64,000 nucleotides of DNA from Exiguobacterium sp. s48 (GTDB taxonomy: Bacteria; Bacillota; Bacilli; Exiguobacteriales; Exiguobacteriaceae). Positions 1-9,022 of this stretch are shown piece by piece (the stretch's first letter is position 1; the number at the start of each line of letters is the position of its first letter). Made by a program: the position numbers and the translations under genes. The notes under the pieces were generated by a model. That model saw only the letters and a list, made by a program, of their open reading frames with translations, ran no database searches and was not told the origin of the DNA. The stretch is from contig NZ_JACSKC010000001.1 of the NCBI RefSeq assembly GCF_018617395.1, positions 1,550,001 to 1,614,000 of the forward strand, in the 5' to 3' direction.

Positions 1-90
1 AACATTATAAATACTTATTTTTACTATTGTGGATACATAATACTTTCGGTGTTATATGTCATTCGACCAAACCTGAAATTCGCTATATTC

Positions 91-122
91 AAAAAGAGAA
101 CTTCTGATGTGAAGTTCTCTTT
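91..122 (-). terminator. Rho-independent terminator ending the polysaccharide locus
   Basis: A perfect 12-bp inverted repeat (93-104 with 111-122) is followed on the minus strand by a run of five T. It lies just after the stop of the glycosyltransferase at 131 and ends the leftward transcription unit. The arms are nearly symmetric, so it may also stop rightward transcripts. Confidence 0.85.
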
Positions 123-130
123 CGCCATAT

Positions 131-1444
131 TTATTCCGTAGCATCGGACAATCGCTGTATGGTTAGTCGTAACTGACTGATTTCAGCAGACTGCTCCGCT
201 TGAATTGCTTGAAGTTCATCAAGGAGTCGCTTCGTTGCCTCGAGCTCCTCACGCATGACATCGAGTCGTTGCTCTCGATTCGTCAATTTCCAAGAACAAA
301 TCCTGTTTGCGCGACGGACATGAAGTTCATCATAACGAACGTGCGGATAACGATGAACCAAATCGATTGCCTCGACCCCTTCTTGTCTCACGTCTTCAAG
401 CAGACTAAGGAGAAGCAGTTGAGCACCTTGATCCCGAAAATGTTCATCAACGAGTGAAGTCGAGAAACGCCCAAGCTCTTGCCTCGTTGTCTCATCCATC
501 AATTCGAGAATCGCATCACCGATTTGTCCAGATGTATATCCATCGTACTTCGTCCCGATACCACCGAAATTCGTACTCGCGATATCGTTCCACGTCGAAG
601 GTGTGACCAATCCTTGATAGCTTTTACTACCGACAGCAATCGTTGGCTTCCCGACTGCCATCCCTTCAAGGGCAGAGCGCCCTGGGGCGATGATGAAATC
701 GGCACGACGCATCGCTTCGGGTAAATCGTCCTGTTCGACCCAACCGAGCCACTTTATCGTTTGACTGGTCCCTTCAAGCGCTTCCTCATAACGTGATGCA
801 TATTTTTCCCGTTGTGTCCCGTCCCCGACAACGATCCAGTCAATCGGTAGAGACCGGACCCGCTCGTCTTCTAGCGCGTCTAAGAAGACGTCTAAAATAA
901 ACAGTTTGTCCGCATCGAGTCGTGAAGTGAATAGGCCCGTCACGCGTTCTGACGACACGCTCGTCGCATCAGGCACGAATGCATCATCGACTCCATTCGG
1001 GATGACGGTGAGTTTTGATTCGATGGCGGGACAATGCTCCACGAGATAGGTCGCAATCTGTTCAGAGACGGCAATCACACGCGAGACACTCGAATGATAT
1101 TGCTCGATTTCATCATAATACATCCCATGGATGACGAGGACGAACGGGATCGCCTTTGATTCTGCTATTGCGAGCCCAAGTTGACGTGAATCAAACGGAT
1201 GGGCATACACAATATCAAATGATTTTCCCATGATCTCATCAATCACACGCTGAACGTCTTCAATCGAATAGTCTGTACGAGTCACCTTACCACCGAGCCG
1301 CTCTACCTCATCCGCAAAAGGACCTGGTTTACATACTACGGTGACGTGATGGTTTTCTCGGATAAATGCTTTTACAGATGAAAGAATATGTCGATGAAGT
1401 CCACCCATTGCTGAGTGAAAAAATACCGGTAGCAATATGTTCAT
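131..1444 (-). CDS. GT4-type glycosyltransferase with C-terminal coiled coil
   Basis: A GT-B fold glycosyltransferase of about 437 residues, cytoplasmic, acting in surface-polysaccharide assembly. The N-terminal half opens with a PVFFHSAMGGLHRH-type loop typical of the acceptor domain. The C-terminal half holds a donor-site stretch (APGRSALEGMAVGKPTIA) with the conserved E of the E-x7-E region. The last 70 or so residues are rich in heptads (Glu, Leu, Gln) and predict a coiled coil, as in other proteins of this locus. I prefer ATG at 1444 over GTG at 1453, because an AGGTG ribosome site lies 7 nt before it. It is the last gene of the unit that also encodes the SGNH and MBOAT proteins. Sugar and acceptor cannot be read from the sequence. 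Confidence 0.85.
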   Translation of the reverse strand: MNILLPVFFHSAMGGLHRHILSSVKAFIRENHHVTVVCKPGPFADEVERLGGKVTRTDYSIEDVQRVIDEIMGKSFDIVYAHPFDSRQLGLAIAESKAIPFVLVIHGMYYDEIEQYHSSVSRVIAVSEQIATYLVEHCPAIESKLTVIPNGVDDAFVPDATSVSSERVTGLFTSRLDADKLFILDVFLDALEDERVRSLPIDWIVVGDGTQREKYASRYEEALEGTSQTIKWLGWVEQDDLPEAMRRADFIIAPGRSALEGMAVGKPTIAVGSKSYQGLVTPSTWNDIASTNFGGIGTKYDGYTSGQIGDAILELMDETTRQELGRFSTSLVDEHFRDQGAQLLLLSLLEDVRQEGVEAIDLVHRYPHVRYDELHVRRANRICSWKLTNREQRLDVMREELEATKRLLDELQAIQAEQSAEISQLRLTIQRLSDATE

Positions 1445-1483
1445 GTTGCGCACCTGCCTTTTATATACAATCGACTTATTCGC

Positions 1484-2704
1484 TTAAAGCCCTCGTTGAT
1501 ACATGGAACCAAGACCACGAATGCGGTCGTTATGAACGAATAATACTGCATCTACGTCATTCTCTTTTGCATAGTCGGCAATGCTGACATCATAGTCATC
1601 GAAGTAACGGACATCTAATGCCGATACCGTTCCAAACGATTCCCCAAGATATCCAAGTACCGGGTTTGCATATGAATCTTTCAGAACAAGAAGATGGTAG
1701 TCATTCTTAGGGTTCTTCTGCGTGATTTTTGCTTGGGCATAGTTATCACCCATGAAGATGTTGTAATAGTTTGTGAACTTCGATGCATTTTTTAAAACAT
1801 CTTTATCGAGAACTGGATGTCCACAATCATCACCATTCCGACAAACAGTCGTCGTGAATCCATCTTTTGGTTCCAAATACGTAAACGTATCTGCCGATTC
1901 CACGTAAGGCATGGAGATTTCTCGGGCATGAGACCCATAGAACGGACCATCGACCGTCTTCGTCTCCATTTGCTCGGCTGTCAGCACAGGCGCATCCGGG
2001 AACTGCTCGCGTAGGCGGTCCATGATTTGACCGTATGCGAGAAACGCCCCTTCTGGTCGCCAGTGGTGGTCGGTTTTAAAGTAAATCTCTTTAGCCGTTT
2101 TGTCCCCGAGTGTCTCTTCTAAATCAATGAGTGGAATTTCATTATCTTTTAGACGTTCGTGAAGTTGTCCTCGGTTTTGTGCATCCGCTGACTCGATGTA
2201 AGCCGGAAAAATTCCTTGTCTTGTTGCATAGACTGGTTTACTCGGTGCTGATGCAAAATAAGAGGGAATCTCTGCTTCATCCATCTCTTGTTTAAACTTT
2301 TTAAAGAACACACCAAGTGACGAATAGTCACTTGCTACAGGATCTGGTGAATATAAAAATTCATCGATACTGATGACACCATTATTCATTTGTTGTTGAA
2401 GAACATTGCGCTGTACCCAAGCCTGTGTCTCAATCCACAGATATCGTTCGAAGACCTGGTCATTCGCCGATGCTTCAACGCCCTCCATATACGAGCCATC
2501 CATGATTGTCTCGACAGTAGGCTCCGGACGTTGTGCCAACATTCGACCCTCACTATCCGAGCGAGCCTGTTCTGTCCCAAACGCATAGACGGCTAGTCCA
2601 TAAAAAAGTGTACCAAGGAAGCCAATCAACATTATACTGTTGACCACCCAAGAGATTCGTCGTTCTTTCGAACGGACTTGTTCACTTTTGGTTTGTTGTA
2701 TCAT
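1484..2704 (-). CDS. AlgX/DHHW-family SGNH-like polysaccharide O-acetylation protein
   Basis: A 406-residue protein with one N-terminal membrane segment (about residues 18-38) and an extracytoplasmic body. It carries the FKTDHHWRPEGAF motif of the DHHW/AlgX-AlgJ group and a later KDSYANP block that supplies the nucleophile Ser. Members of this family transfer or handle acetyl groups on exported glycans together with an MBOAT partner. That partner is the next gene upstream, 12 nt away (2717-4147). The start has a good AAGGAGGG site. The acceptor is probably the glycan made by this locus, which is an inference from context. Confidence 0.85.
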   Translation of the reverse strand: MIQQTKSEQVRSKERRISWVVNSIMLIGFLGTLFYGLAVYAFGTEQARSDSEGRMLAQRPEPTVETIMDGSYMEGVEASANDQVFERYLWIETQAWVQRNVLQQQMNNGVISIDEFLYSPDPVASDYSSLGVFFKKFKQEMDEAEIPSYFASAPSKPVYATRQGIFPAYIESADAQNRGQLHERLKDNEIPLIDLEETLGDKTAKEIYFKTDHHWRPEGAFLAYGQIMDRLREQFPDAPVLTAEQMETKTVDGPFYGSHAREISMPYVESADTFTYLEPKDGFTTTVCRNGDDCGHPVLDKDVLKNASKFTNYYNIFMGDNYAQAKITQKNPKNDYHLLVLKDSYANPVLGYLGESFGTVSALDVRYFDDYDVSIADYAKENDVDAVLFVHNDRIRGLGSMYQRGL

Positions 2705-2716
2705 GATCAGCCCTCC

Positions 2717-4147
2717 TTAGAACCTGAAGTAAATGAATGGATTAAATGTACTCGAAACAACATAAGAAATCGATACTGCAAAGATGAGCAAGATGTAGAC
2801 CGCACGCATCAAGCCGGCACTCATCGCAAGAACTGGACGATCTACACTCACTTCATGGCGCAAGAAATGTGCAACAAGTAATTTCGGAATCGGTGTCGCG
2901 GCAATCATTGCCAAGACAAGCACAGCGCCGTATTGAACGAGATAGAAGTAAGCGGTTTGGTCAAACACTTCCCCACCGTGCAAGCCAAACATGACTTGAA
3001 GATATTCTGTCGCATACGTGAAGTTATCGGCACGGAAGAATACCCAACCGATGACGACGATGAATAGCGTGAATGCGTGCGCCAGCCACGCCGGCCATGC
3101 TGCAAGCCATTTCCCAAGGAATGCTCGTTCCAGCATGATGAAGATTCCATAGTAAAGTCCCCATGCGATGAATGTCCAGCTCGCTCCATGCCAAACTCCC
3201 GTCAATAACCAAACGACAGTCAAGTTACGGTATGTCTTCCAAGGACCTTGTCGATTTCCGCCGAGCGGGATGTATACGTAGTCCCGGAACCAGCTTCCGA
3301 GCGAGATGTGCCAACGACGCCAAAACTCAGACACCGATTTTGAAATATACGGATAATTAAAGTTCTCAAGGAAATGGAACCCAAACATCCGACCAAGACC
3401 GATCGCCATATCCGAATAACCGGAGAAATCAAAGTAAATTTGGAGCGAGTAGGCAATGATTCCAATCCAAGCGAGTGTCGTCGACAAGTCCCCTGCCGAT
3501 TGACTAAACACTTGATCGGCCACATAACCGCAACTATTGGCCAAAATCATTTTCTTGCCTAGACCGATGACGAATCGTTGAATCCCCGAGACGAAGTCAT
3601 CGACTGTCTCACGGCGGTCCACAATCTCATCTGCCACCGTTTGATAGCGGACGATTGGTCCGGCAATCAACTGCGGGAAGAACGAGACATAAAGTGCCAA
3701 GTCAAACAAGTTCTTCTGGAGTCGTCCATCGTTCCGATACACGTCGATGACATAACTCATTGCTTGGAACGTGAAAAACGAAATCCCGAGTGGAAGTGGA
3801 ATCTCCGGGTCATTCAATGAGAAGCCGAATACCGAGTTGACGTTCTCAACGAAGAAGCTCGCATATTTGAAGACGCCGAGCATCCCGAGGTTACCGAGAA
3901 GCATAAGTACCATCGTCCACTTTATTTTCTTCGCATCGTCACGATATTTGTCGACCATGAAACCGAACGCATAGTTCATGACAATGGAAGCGAGCATAAT
4001 GAGTACAAAGCGTGGCTCACCCCAAGCATAGAAGAACAAACTTGAGACAAGTAAAATCGTATTTTTTAACCAGCGTGGTGACACAAAATACAGCAACAAC
4101 ACGACCGGTAAGAAATAAAATAAGAATACTGTGGAACTAAATAACAT
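2717..4147 (-). CDS. MBOAT-family O-acyltransferase (AlgI-like)
   Basis: A 476-residue polytopic membrane protein with about ten hydrophobic segments. It has the MBOAT hallmarks: FWRRWHISLGSWFRDYVY, followed by VWLLTGVWHGASW containing the invariant His. AlgI/PatA/DltB-type proteins move acyl groups across the membrane for transfer to a surface polymer. Paired with the DHHW protein downstream, it would O-acetylate the polysaccharide exported by the TagGH-type transporter. DltB is less likely, because no dltA, dltC or dltD lies nearby. It follows the unknown gene 4187-4663 by 39 nt. Confidence 0.9.
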   Translation of the reverse strand: MLFSSTVFLFYFLPVVLLLYFVSPRWLKNTILLVSSLFFYAWGEPRFVLIMLASIVMNYAFGFMVDKYRDDAKKIKWTMVLMLLGNLGMLGVFKYASFFVENVNSVFGFSLNDPEIPLPLGISFFTFQAMSYVIDVYRNDGRLQKNLFDLALYVSFFPQLIAGPIVRYQTVADEIVDRRETVDDFVSGIQRFVIGLGKKMILANSCGYVADQVFSQSAGDLSTTLAWIGIIAYSLQIYFDFSGYSDMAIGLGRMFGFHFLENFNYPYISKSVSEFWRRWHISLGSWFRDYVYIPLGGNRQGPWKTYRNLTVVWLLTGVWHGASWTFIAWGLYYGIFIMLERAFLGKWLAAWPAWLAHAFTLFIVVIGWVFFRADNFTYATEYLQVMFGLHGGEVFDQTAYFYLVQYGAVLVLAMIAATPIPKLLVAHFLRHEVSVDRPVLAMSAGLMRAVYILLIFAVSISYVVSSTFNPFIYFRF

Positions 4148-4186
4148 ACCGTATGGTCCCTTTCTCCCTTAAGACTTATTCCGCGT

Positions 4187-4663
4187 TTAACGGAATGTCA
4201 CATAGAGGTCATCGAAACGTACTGTGATTGGATCGAGTGTCTCAACGATGTATTTATAAGACATCTTAAAATACTTGGCTCCATCCATCTGTTTGACAAC
4301 TTCTTTGACGGGGTTCTCCCCTGGGTTCAATGTGAGCATAAAGCGTTTATTCGATAAACGCTCCTCGTCTGAATACTGCATAACGTACAATTCCAGTCGG
4401 ATGGCGCGGTCGCCTTCGACATAAACGGATGTGTTGACCTCCATCTCTTCCCCTTCATCCATTTTGGCGTCTGCCAAAAAGATTTTCGATGGAGGAATTT
4501 CAAATTTCAAATCAAACAACTGTACATAAATCGAATCCTTAAGCGATTGAGGCAAAAACGTAACCTCTGTTTTGTACTCTTCTTCGCGCATCGACATATG
4601 GTTCTTGTGTGGTCCACGCGGATAATAATGGTAAATCGCAGGACGAATTCGCTTCGTTGACAT
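4187..4663 (-). CDS. Conserved-looking protein of unknown function in polysaccharide locus
   Basis: A 158-residue soluble protein with no signal peptide or membrane segment. I do not recognise a family. Alternating hydrophobic and charged residues suggest mostly beta structure. It starts with a strong GGAGGTG site and heads the short unit that continues into the MBOAT and DHHW genes, downstream of a terminator-like hairpin. That position suggests a role in polymer modification, but nothing in the sequence proves it. Confidence 0.6.
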   Translation of the reverse strand: MSTKRIRPAIYHYYPRGPHKNHMSMREEEYKTEVTFLPQSLKDSIYVQLFDLKFEIPPSKIFLADAKMDEGEEMEVNTSVYVEGDRAIRLELYVMQYSDEERLSNKRFMLTLNPGENPVKEVVKQMDGAKYFKMSYKYIVETLDPITVRFDDLYVTFR

Positions 4664-4696
4664 ATAAGCACCTCCGAATCATTAGGTTGATGATAT

Positions 4697-4732
4697 AGAA
4701 AAGAGTTGCTGTGCCGGGCACAAAACAACTCT
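4697..4732 (-). terminator. Hairpin terminator between mnaA and the acylation genes
   Basis: On the minus strand a two-part stem (AGAGTTG/CAACTCT outside, GTGCC/GGCAC inside) is followed by TTTTCTATAT. It lies right after the mnaA stop and splits the locus into an assembly/export unit and an acylation unit, probably with some read-through. Confidence 0.65.
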
Positions 4733-4744
4733 ATTCGTTTTCAT

Positions 4745-5845
4745 TTAGTTGGCAAGGATAGCATCGACGATTCGACGTGACGCCTCACCATCACCGTAGG
4801 GGTTCGATGCTTGTGACATCGCTTTATATGCCGCTTCGTCAGACAAGAGCTCGTCCGCGAGTGAGAAGATGTTCTCTTCTTCGATTCCTGCGAGTTTGAG
4901 CGTTCCTGCCGCTACACCTTCTGGACGTTCTGTCGTGTCTCGAAGGACAAGGACAGGTACACCGAGAGATGGTGCTTCTTCTTGAACGCCACCTGAATCC
5001 GTTAAGATCAAGTGCGATGTCGCTGCATAGTTGTGGAAGTCGAAGACGTCGAGTGGTTCGATCAAATGAACACGTTCGACATCGTGAAGAATCTCGTTAG
5101 CGAGTTCACGAACGACAGGGTTCATGTGGACCGGATACACGACTTCGATATCGTCATACTTCTCGATCAAGCGACGAACCGCGCGGAACATGTTACGCAT
5201 CGGCTCACCCAAGTTCTCACGACGGTGCGCCGTCAACATGACGAGACGACGACCTTGCGAACGGATGCTATCGAGCAATTCACTCGCATAGTCGTCACGT
5301 ACTGTCGTTTTGAGTGCATCGATTGCCGTGTTCCCTGTGACGAAGATCGTCTCTTCATTCTTGCCTTCACGAAGGAGGTTGTCACGCGACGTTTCTGTCG
5401 GTGCGAAATGAAGGTCAGCCATGACACCCGTCAATTGGCGGTTCATCTCTTCCGGGAATGGTGAATATTTGTTGTGTGTGCGCAGGCCAGCCTCAACGTG
5501 ACCGACTGCGACTTGGTTGTAGAAAGCTGCGAGTGATGCCGCGAATGTCGTCGTTGTGTCCCCGTGGACCAAGACGATGTCTGGTTTCGTTTCAGCGATG
5601 ACTTCGCCCATCCCTTTCAATACGCGTGATGTGACATCATAAAGCGTCTGCTTGTCTTTCATGATGTCGAGATCGTAGTCCGGTTTGATTTCGAACAGCT
5701 CGAGCACTTGGTCAAGCATTTGACGGTGCTGTGCTGTGACGACAACAATCGGCTCTACCCCTTCACGTTTTTTCAACTCAAGTACGAGTGGTGCCATTTT
5801 GATGGCTTCTGGTCGCGTCCCAAAGACGGTCATGACTTTTTTCAT
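4745..5845 (-). CDS. mnaA: UDP-N-acetylglucosamine 2-epimerase
   Basis: Interconverts UDP-GlcNAc and UDP-ManNAc, the precursor for ManNAc and ManNAcA units of wall polymers. Family marks in order are FGTRPEAIKMAPLV at the N-terminus, VHGDTTTT, GHVEAGLRT with EEMNRQ, TAHRRENLG and DSGGVQEEAPSLG. The length of 366 residues fits the family. The ATG at 5845 begins the family's conserved N-terminus. An in-frame TTG at 5890 would add 15 unrelated residues, and the strong GGAGGAGG lies inside that extension, 33 nt before the ATG. With the WecC-like dehydrogenase it gives a route to UDP-ManNAcA. Confidence 0.95.
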   Translation of the reverse strand: MKKVMTVFGTRPEAIKMAPLVLELKKREGVEPIVVVTAQHRQMLDQVLELFEIKPDYDLDIMKDKQTLYDVTSRVLKGMGEVIAETKPDIVLVHGDTTTTFAASLAAFYNQVAVGHVEAGLRTHNKYSPFPEEMNRQLTGVMADLHFAPTETSRDNLLREGKNEETIFVTGNTAIDALKTTVRDDYASELLDSIRSQGRRLVMLTAHRRENLGEPMRNMFRAVRRLIEKYDDIEVVYPVHMNPVVRELANEILHDVERVHLIEPLDVFDFHNYAATSHLILTDSGGVQEEAPSLGVPVLVLRDTTERPEGVAAGTLKLAGIEEENIFSLADELLSDEAAYKAMSQASNPYGDGEASRRIVDAILAN

Positions 5846-5894
5846 AGGTCGTTTCGCACGGTCTACTTTCGCCGTGCTTCCTCCTCCCAATTGC

Positions 5895-6782
5895 TCACGC
5901 TTCGTTCGATACTGCGACCGACGAATGGCGTGTTTGTAGTTGTTCTTCTGTCAAAGGCGGTAAGATATACGTCTCCCCGAGCTCTGTCGCATCGACGACC
6001 GTCGTACGACGTTTGAGCTTATCGGCTTTGAACGAATCTTGCTGTTCTTTTGACAAGTTGCGGAACCATTTCAAAAACTTGTTGTACTCCCCAACGACTT
6101 CATTGACCGGTCCATACTCGCGCACTTCTCCAAACTCAAGCCAAAGGCCGAGCGTACAGAATTGGCGGACTTGTGAGACCGAGTGGCTGATGAAGAAGAT
6201 TGTCTTCCCTTGATCTTTAAACTCGTTCATCTTAGCGAGACACTTGTCGGTGAACGTTTGGTCCCCGACTGAGAGTGCCTCATCGATGACGAGAATATCA
6301 GGGTCGACATTGATCGAGATGGCGAATCCGAGACGAGACTTCATCCCGCTCGAGTACGTCTTGACCGGTTGATTGATAAAGTCACCGATGTCAGCGAATT
6401 CAATGATCGCCGGTGTCAAATCGATAATCTCCTGTTTCGTCATCCCGAGCATCAAGCCTTTGAGCTCGATGTTCTCGAGCCCTGTCAAGTTGCCGTTCAA
6501 ACCAGAAGAAATCGCGATCAACGCCGTCTTCCCGTGAAGTTCGATTTTCCCGTGGGTCGGTGGCATCACATCAGCCAGCAAGTTCGACATCGTCGACTTC
6601 CCTGACCCGTTGATGCCGATAATCCCGACCACTTCTCCAGGCGGAACTTCAAACGAGACATTACGGAGCGCATAAAACTGTTTGCCCCCTGCTTTACTAA
6701 AGAAGATTTCCTTCAGCTTGTCAGACGGTTTGTTATAAAGCGTATATCGTTTCGATACGTTTTCAAATTTAACCTGGTACAT
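5895..6782 (-). CDS. tagH: Polysaccharide/teichoic acid ABC exporter, ATP-binding subunit
   Basis: A 295-residue ABC ATPase of the TagH/Wzt/RfbE polysaccharide-export class. It shows Walker A (GINGSGKST), the class-specific signature [12 protein letters not shown], and Walker B ending [11 protein letters not shown]. subtilis TagH is about 530 residues with a long C-terminal extension. This version stops soon after the ATPase domain, so it lacks that extension and any carbohydrate-binding cap. It pairs with the permease 10 nt upstream and is followed almost directly by mnaA. It has a strong GGAGGACC ribosome site. Confidence 0.9.
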   Translation of the reverse strand: MYQVKFENVSKRYTLYNKPSDKLKEIFFSKAGGKQFYALRNVSFEVPPGEVVGIIGINGSGKSTMSNLLADVMPPTHGKIELHGKTALIAISSGLNGNLTGLENIELKGLMLGMTKQEIIDLTPAIIEFADIGDFINQPVKTYSSGMKSRLGFAISINVDPDILVIDEALSVGDQTFTDKCLAKMNEFKDQGKTIFFISHSVSQVRQFCTLGLWLEFGEVREYGPVNEVVGEYNKFLKWFRNLSKEQQDSFKADKLKRRTTVVDATELGETYILPPLTEEQLQTRHSSVAVSNEA

Positions 6783-6792
6783 AAGGTCCTCC

Positions 6793-7596
6793 TCAAATGT
6801 AATCGATGAAGTGTCGACGGAAGCGCAAATGAATCATCGACCCGACGAAGAAGAGAACAATGACAACGACCCAATAGTAGAGACCGTAAGCCCAGTTATT
6901 CGCCAACCAGTCGGTTCCGAGGAACATCGACCGATATCCTTCGATTAAATAGTAGAGCGGGTTGATTTGTAGGATATTCGCAAGCTTCGCCGGCGGAATC
7001 CAAAAGATTGGTGTCAAATACATCAACATCCGCATCATCGACTGAAGAAGGTTTTGAATGTCACGCACAATCGTTGTGAGCGCAGACGTAATCAAGGCGA
7101 GTGAGTACAGTAGTGCGAGTGCACTAAACGCCAAGTAGATAAACCATAAAGAATGCAGCCCCATCGGGAATCCGAATGCCCACATCAAGATAAACGATAC
7201 ACCGACTAACGCCACGTGGCGATAGAAGAGTGCGAGCAAGACGTATGCCGGAATCGTCGAGATTGGGAAGCTCATTTTGGAGACCATGCCGATTTTCGAA
7301 TAGACGGACCGGGCCGTCGAAGTGATCGCCGCGGCTACGAAGAACCAGACGACAATCCCTGCGACCAACCATGGCAGAAACGGCACGCCGTCAACCGGCC
7401 TGCCGCTCCGAATACCAAATCCAAATACGAACCAATATACTCCAATCTGCAATAACGGTGTCACGAACTCCCATAAAAATCCGAGGTACTGCATCGAGTT
7501 GTTACTTCGCGTCTCATATGTGGCGAGACGGAAAATCAAGTACAAGCTCGACTTTAGCTCTGAAAGAATAGCTTTCGCGGATTTAAACATGTTCAT
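6793..7596 (-). CDS. tagG: Polysaccharide/teichoic acid ABC exporter, permease subunit
   Basis: A 267-residue ABC-2 type membrane protein with about six transmembrane segments, after a short cytoplasmic N-terminus containing the amphipathic [11 protein letters not shown] stretch usual in TagG/RfbA proteins. It forms the pore for a lipid-linked glycan assembled in the cytoplasm, powered by the adjacent ATPase. Two in-frame ATGs lie 6 nt apart. The AGGTGA site is better spaced for the second (7590). It sits between wecC and tagH. Confidence 0.9.
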   Translation of the reverse strand: MNMFKSAKAILSELKSSLYLIFRLATYETRSNNSMQYLGFLWEFVTPLLQIGVYWFVFGFGIRSGRPVDGVPFLPWLVAGIVVWFFVAAAITSTARSVYSKIGMVSKMSFPISTIPAYVLLALFYRHVALVGVSFILMWAFGFPMGLHSLWFIYLAFSALALLYSLALITSALTTIVRDIQNLLQSMMRMLMYLTPIFWIPPAKLANILQINPLYYLIEGYRSMFLGTDWLANNWAYGLYYWVVVIVLFFVGSMIHLRFRRHFIDYI

Positions 7597-7605
7597 TCAC
7601 CTGAA

Positions 7606-8895
7606 TCAAAGAACGAGATTCGTTTCCTTTGTATATTTATAGAGGTTGCCGTAGTTGACGACCGCTACGTCTTCACCTTCTGGTTTCACGATGTTGCGAG
7701 TGTCGAAGATCATCGGACGGCGCATCGTTGACTTGAGCTCCGCGAAGTCGAGGACTTTGAACTCGTTGTGGTCAACTAATACGAGGACGAGGTCCGCGTC
7801 TTTGAGTGCTTCTTCTTTTGAAACGAGCTCGAAACGGCTTGATGTTGATTTTTCAACGTGTGAATCGTGAACCGAGATGTTCACGCCACGGTCAAGCAAG
7901 ATTTCAGCGATCTCAACCGCTGGGCTCTCACGCATGTCATCGACGTTTCCTTTGTATGTCACACCAAAGACAGCGACTTTCGCGTCTTCGATTCCTGCAG
8001 TCAACTTCTGAACGTTGTCTGCAACGTAGTGTGGCATCGAGACGTTCGTCTCACGTGACAAGTTGATGATTTTCGCAAGGTCAGGAGACTTCGCGACGAT
8101 GAAGTAAGGGTCGACCGCGAGGCAGTGTCCACCGACACCAGGACCTGGGCTGTGCAAGTTGACACGTGGGTGTTTGTTCGCCATTTCGATGACGTCAAGT
8201 ACGTTGATGTCAAGGTCGTTACAAACTTTTGCAAGTTCGTTCGCGAGTGCAATGTTGACGTCACGGAACGTGTTTTCCATGAGTTTCGACATTTCTGCCG
8301 TCTTCGCATCCGTTTTCACGATTTCGCCTTCAACGAATGTACCGTAGACGCGTGCGCCTGCTTCTGCACATTCTGTCGTGATTCCACCGACGATGCGGTT
8401 GTTGTGCACGAGTTCATGAAGGATTTGTCCAGGCAATACGCGCTCTGGGCAGTGTACGAGGAAGATATCTTCACCGACAGTGAACCCAGCTTCTTCAACG
8501 AGTGGTTTGACGAAGTCGTCCATCGTACGTGGTGCGATTGTCGACTCGACGATGATGACGTTGCCTTTTTCAACGAATGGCAACACTTTGCGTGTCGCAT
8601 CCAAGACGTACGTCAAGTCACATGATTTGTGCTCATCGTCGTTGTTTGGTGTTGGCACCGCGATGATGAAGGCATCTGCTTTCTCTGGTGAGAGTGATGC
8701 ACGGAACTTCCCTTTTGCCACGACGTCTGCGACCATTTCGCCGAGACCTGGCTCTTCAATGTGGATCTCTCCACGGTTCAATTTATCAACAACATGTTGT
8801 GAGATATCGACTCCGACGACGTCGACGCCATAGTTCGCAAAGACAGCCGATGTCGGTAATCCGATATATCCAAGACCTACTGTACATACTTTCAT
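7606..8895 (-). CDS. wecC: UDP-N-acetyl-D-mannosamine dehydrogenase (nucleotide-sugar dehydrogenase)
   Basis: A 429-residue UDP-glucose/UDP-ManNAc dehydrogenase. The Rossmann motif VGLGYIGLPTSAVFA is at the N-terminus, and the catalytic Cys lies in GPGVGGHCLAVDPYFIV. The GHCLAVDP form and the adjacent UDP-GlcNAc 2-epimerase favour UDP-ManNAc as substrate, giving UDP-ManNAcA, a uronic acid. The ATG at 8895 has a TTTGGAGG site. The longer open frame to 8952 adds an unrelated leader and is not used. If the call is right, the polymer is acidic through ManNAcA, as in teichuronic-type or S-layer-anchoring polymers. Confidence 0.9.
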   Translation of the reverse strand: MKVCTVGLGYIGLPTSAVFANYGVDVVGVDISQHVVDKLNRGEIHIEEPGLGEMVADVVAKGKFRASLSPEKADAFIIAVPTPNNDDEHKSCDLTYVLDATRKVLPFVEKGNVIIVESTIAPRTMDDFVKPLVEEAGFTVGEDIFLVHCPERVLPGQILHELVHNNRIVGGITTECAEAGARVYGTFVEGEIVKTDAKTAEMSKLMENTFRDVNIALANELAKVCNDLDINVLDVIEMANKHPRVNLHSPGPGVGGHCLAVDPYFIVAKSPDLAKIINLSRETNVSMPHYVADNVQKLTAGIEDAKVAVFGVTYKGNVDDMRESPAVEIAEILLDRGVNISVHDSHVEKSTSSRFELVSKEEALKDADLVLVLVDHNEFKVLDFAELKSTMRRPMIFDTRNIVKPEGEDVAVVNYGNLYKYTKETNLVL

Positions 8896-9022
8896 TGTGT
8901 GGTAACCTCCAAATGTTTTGACGCGCTTTTTAAATAGCGCATTGTCCATCATTTTATTTCACATTCGATAATAAAACAATACTCATTATACTCTTGAACA
9001 ATTCTTTGGTGCAATTACATTT

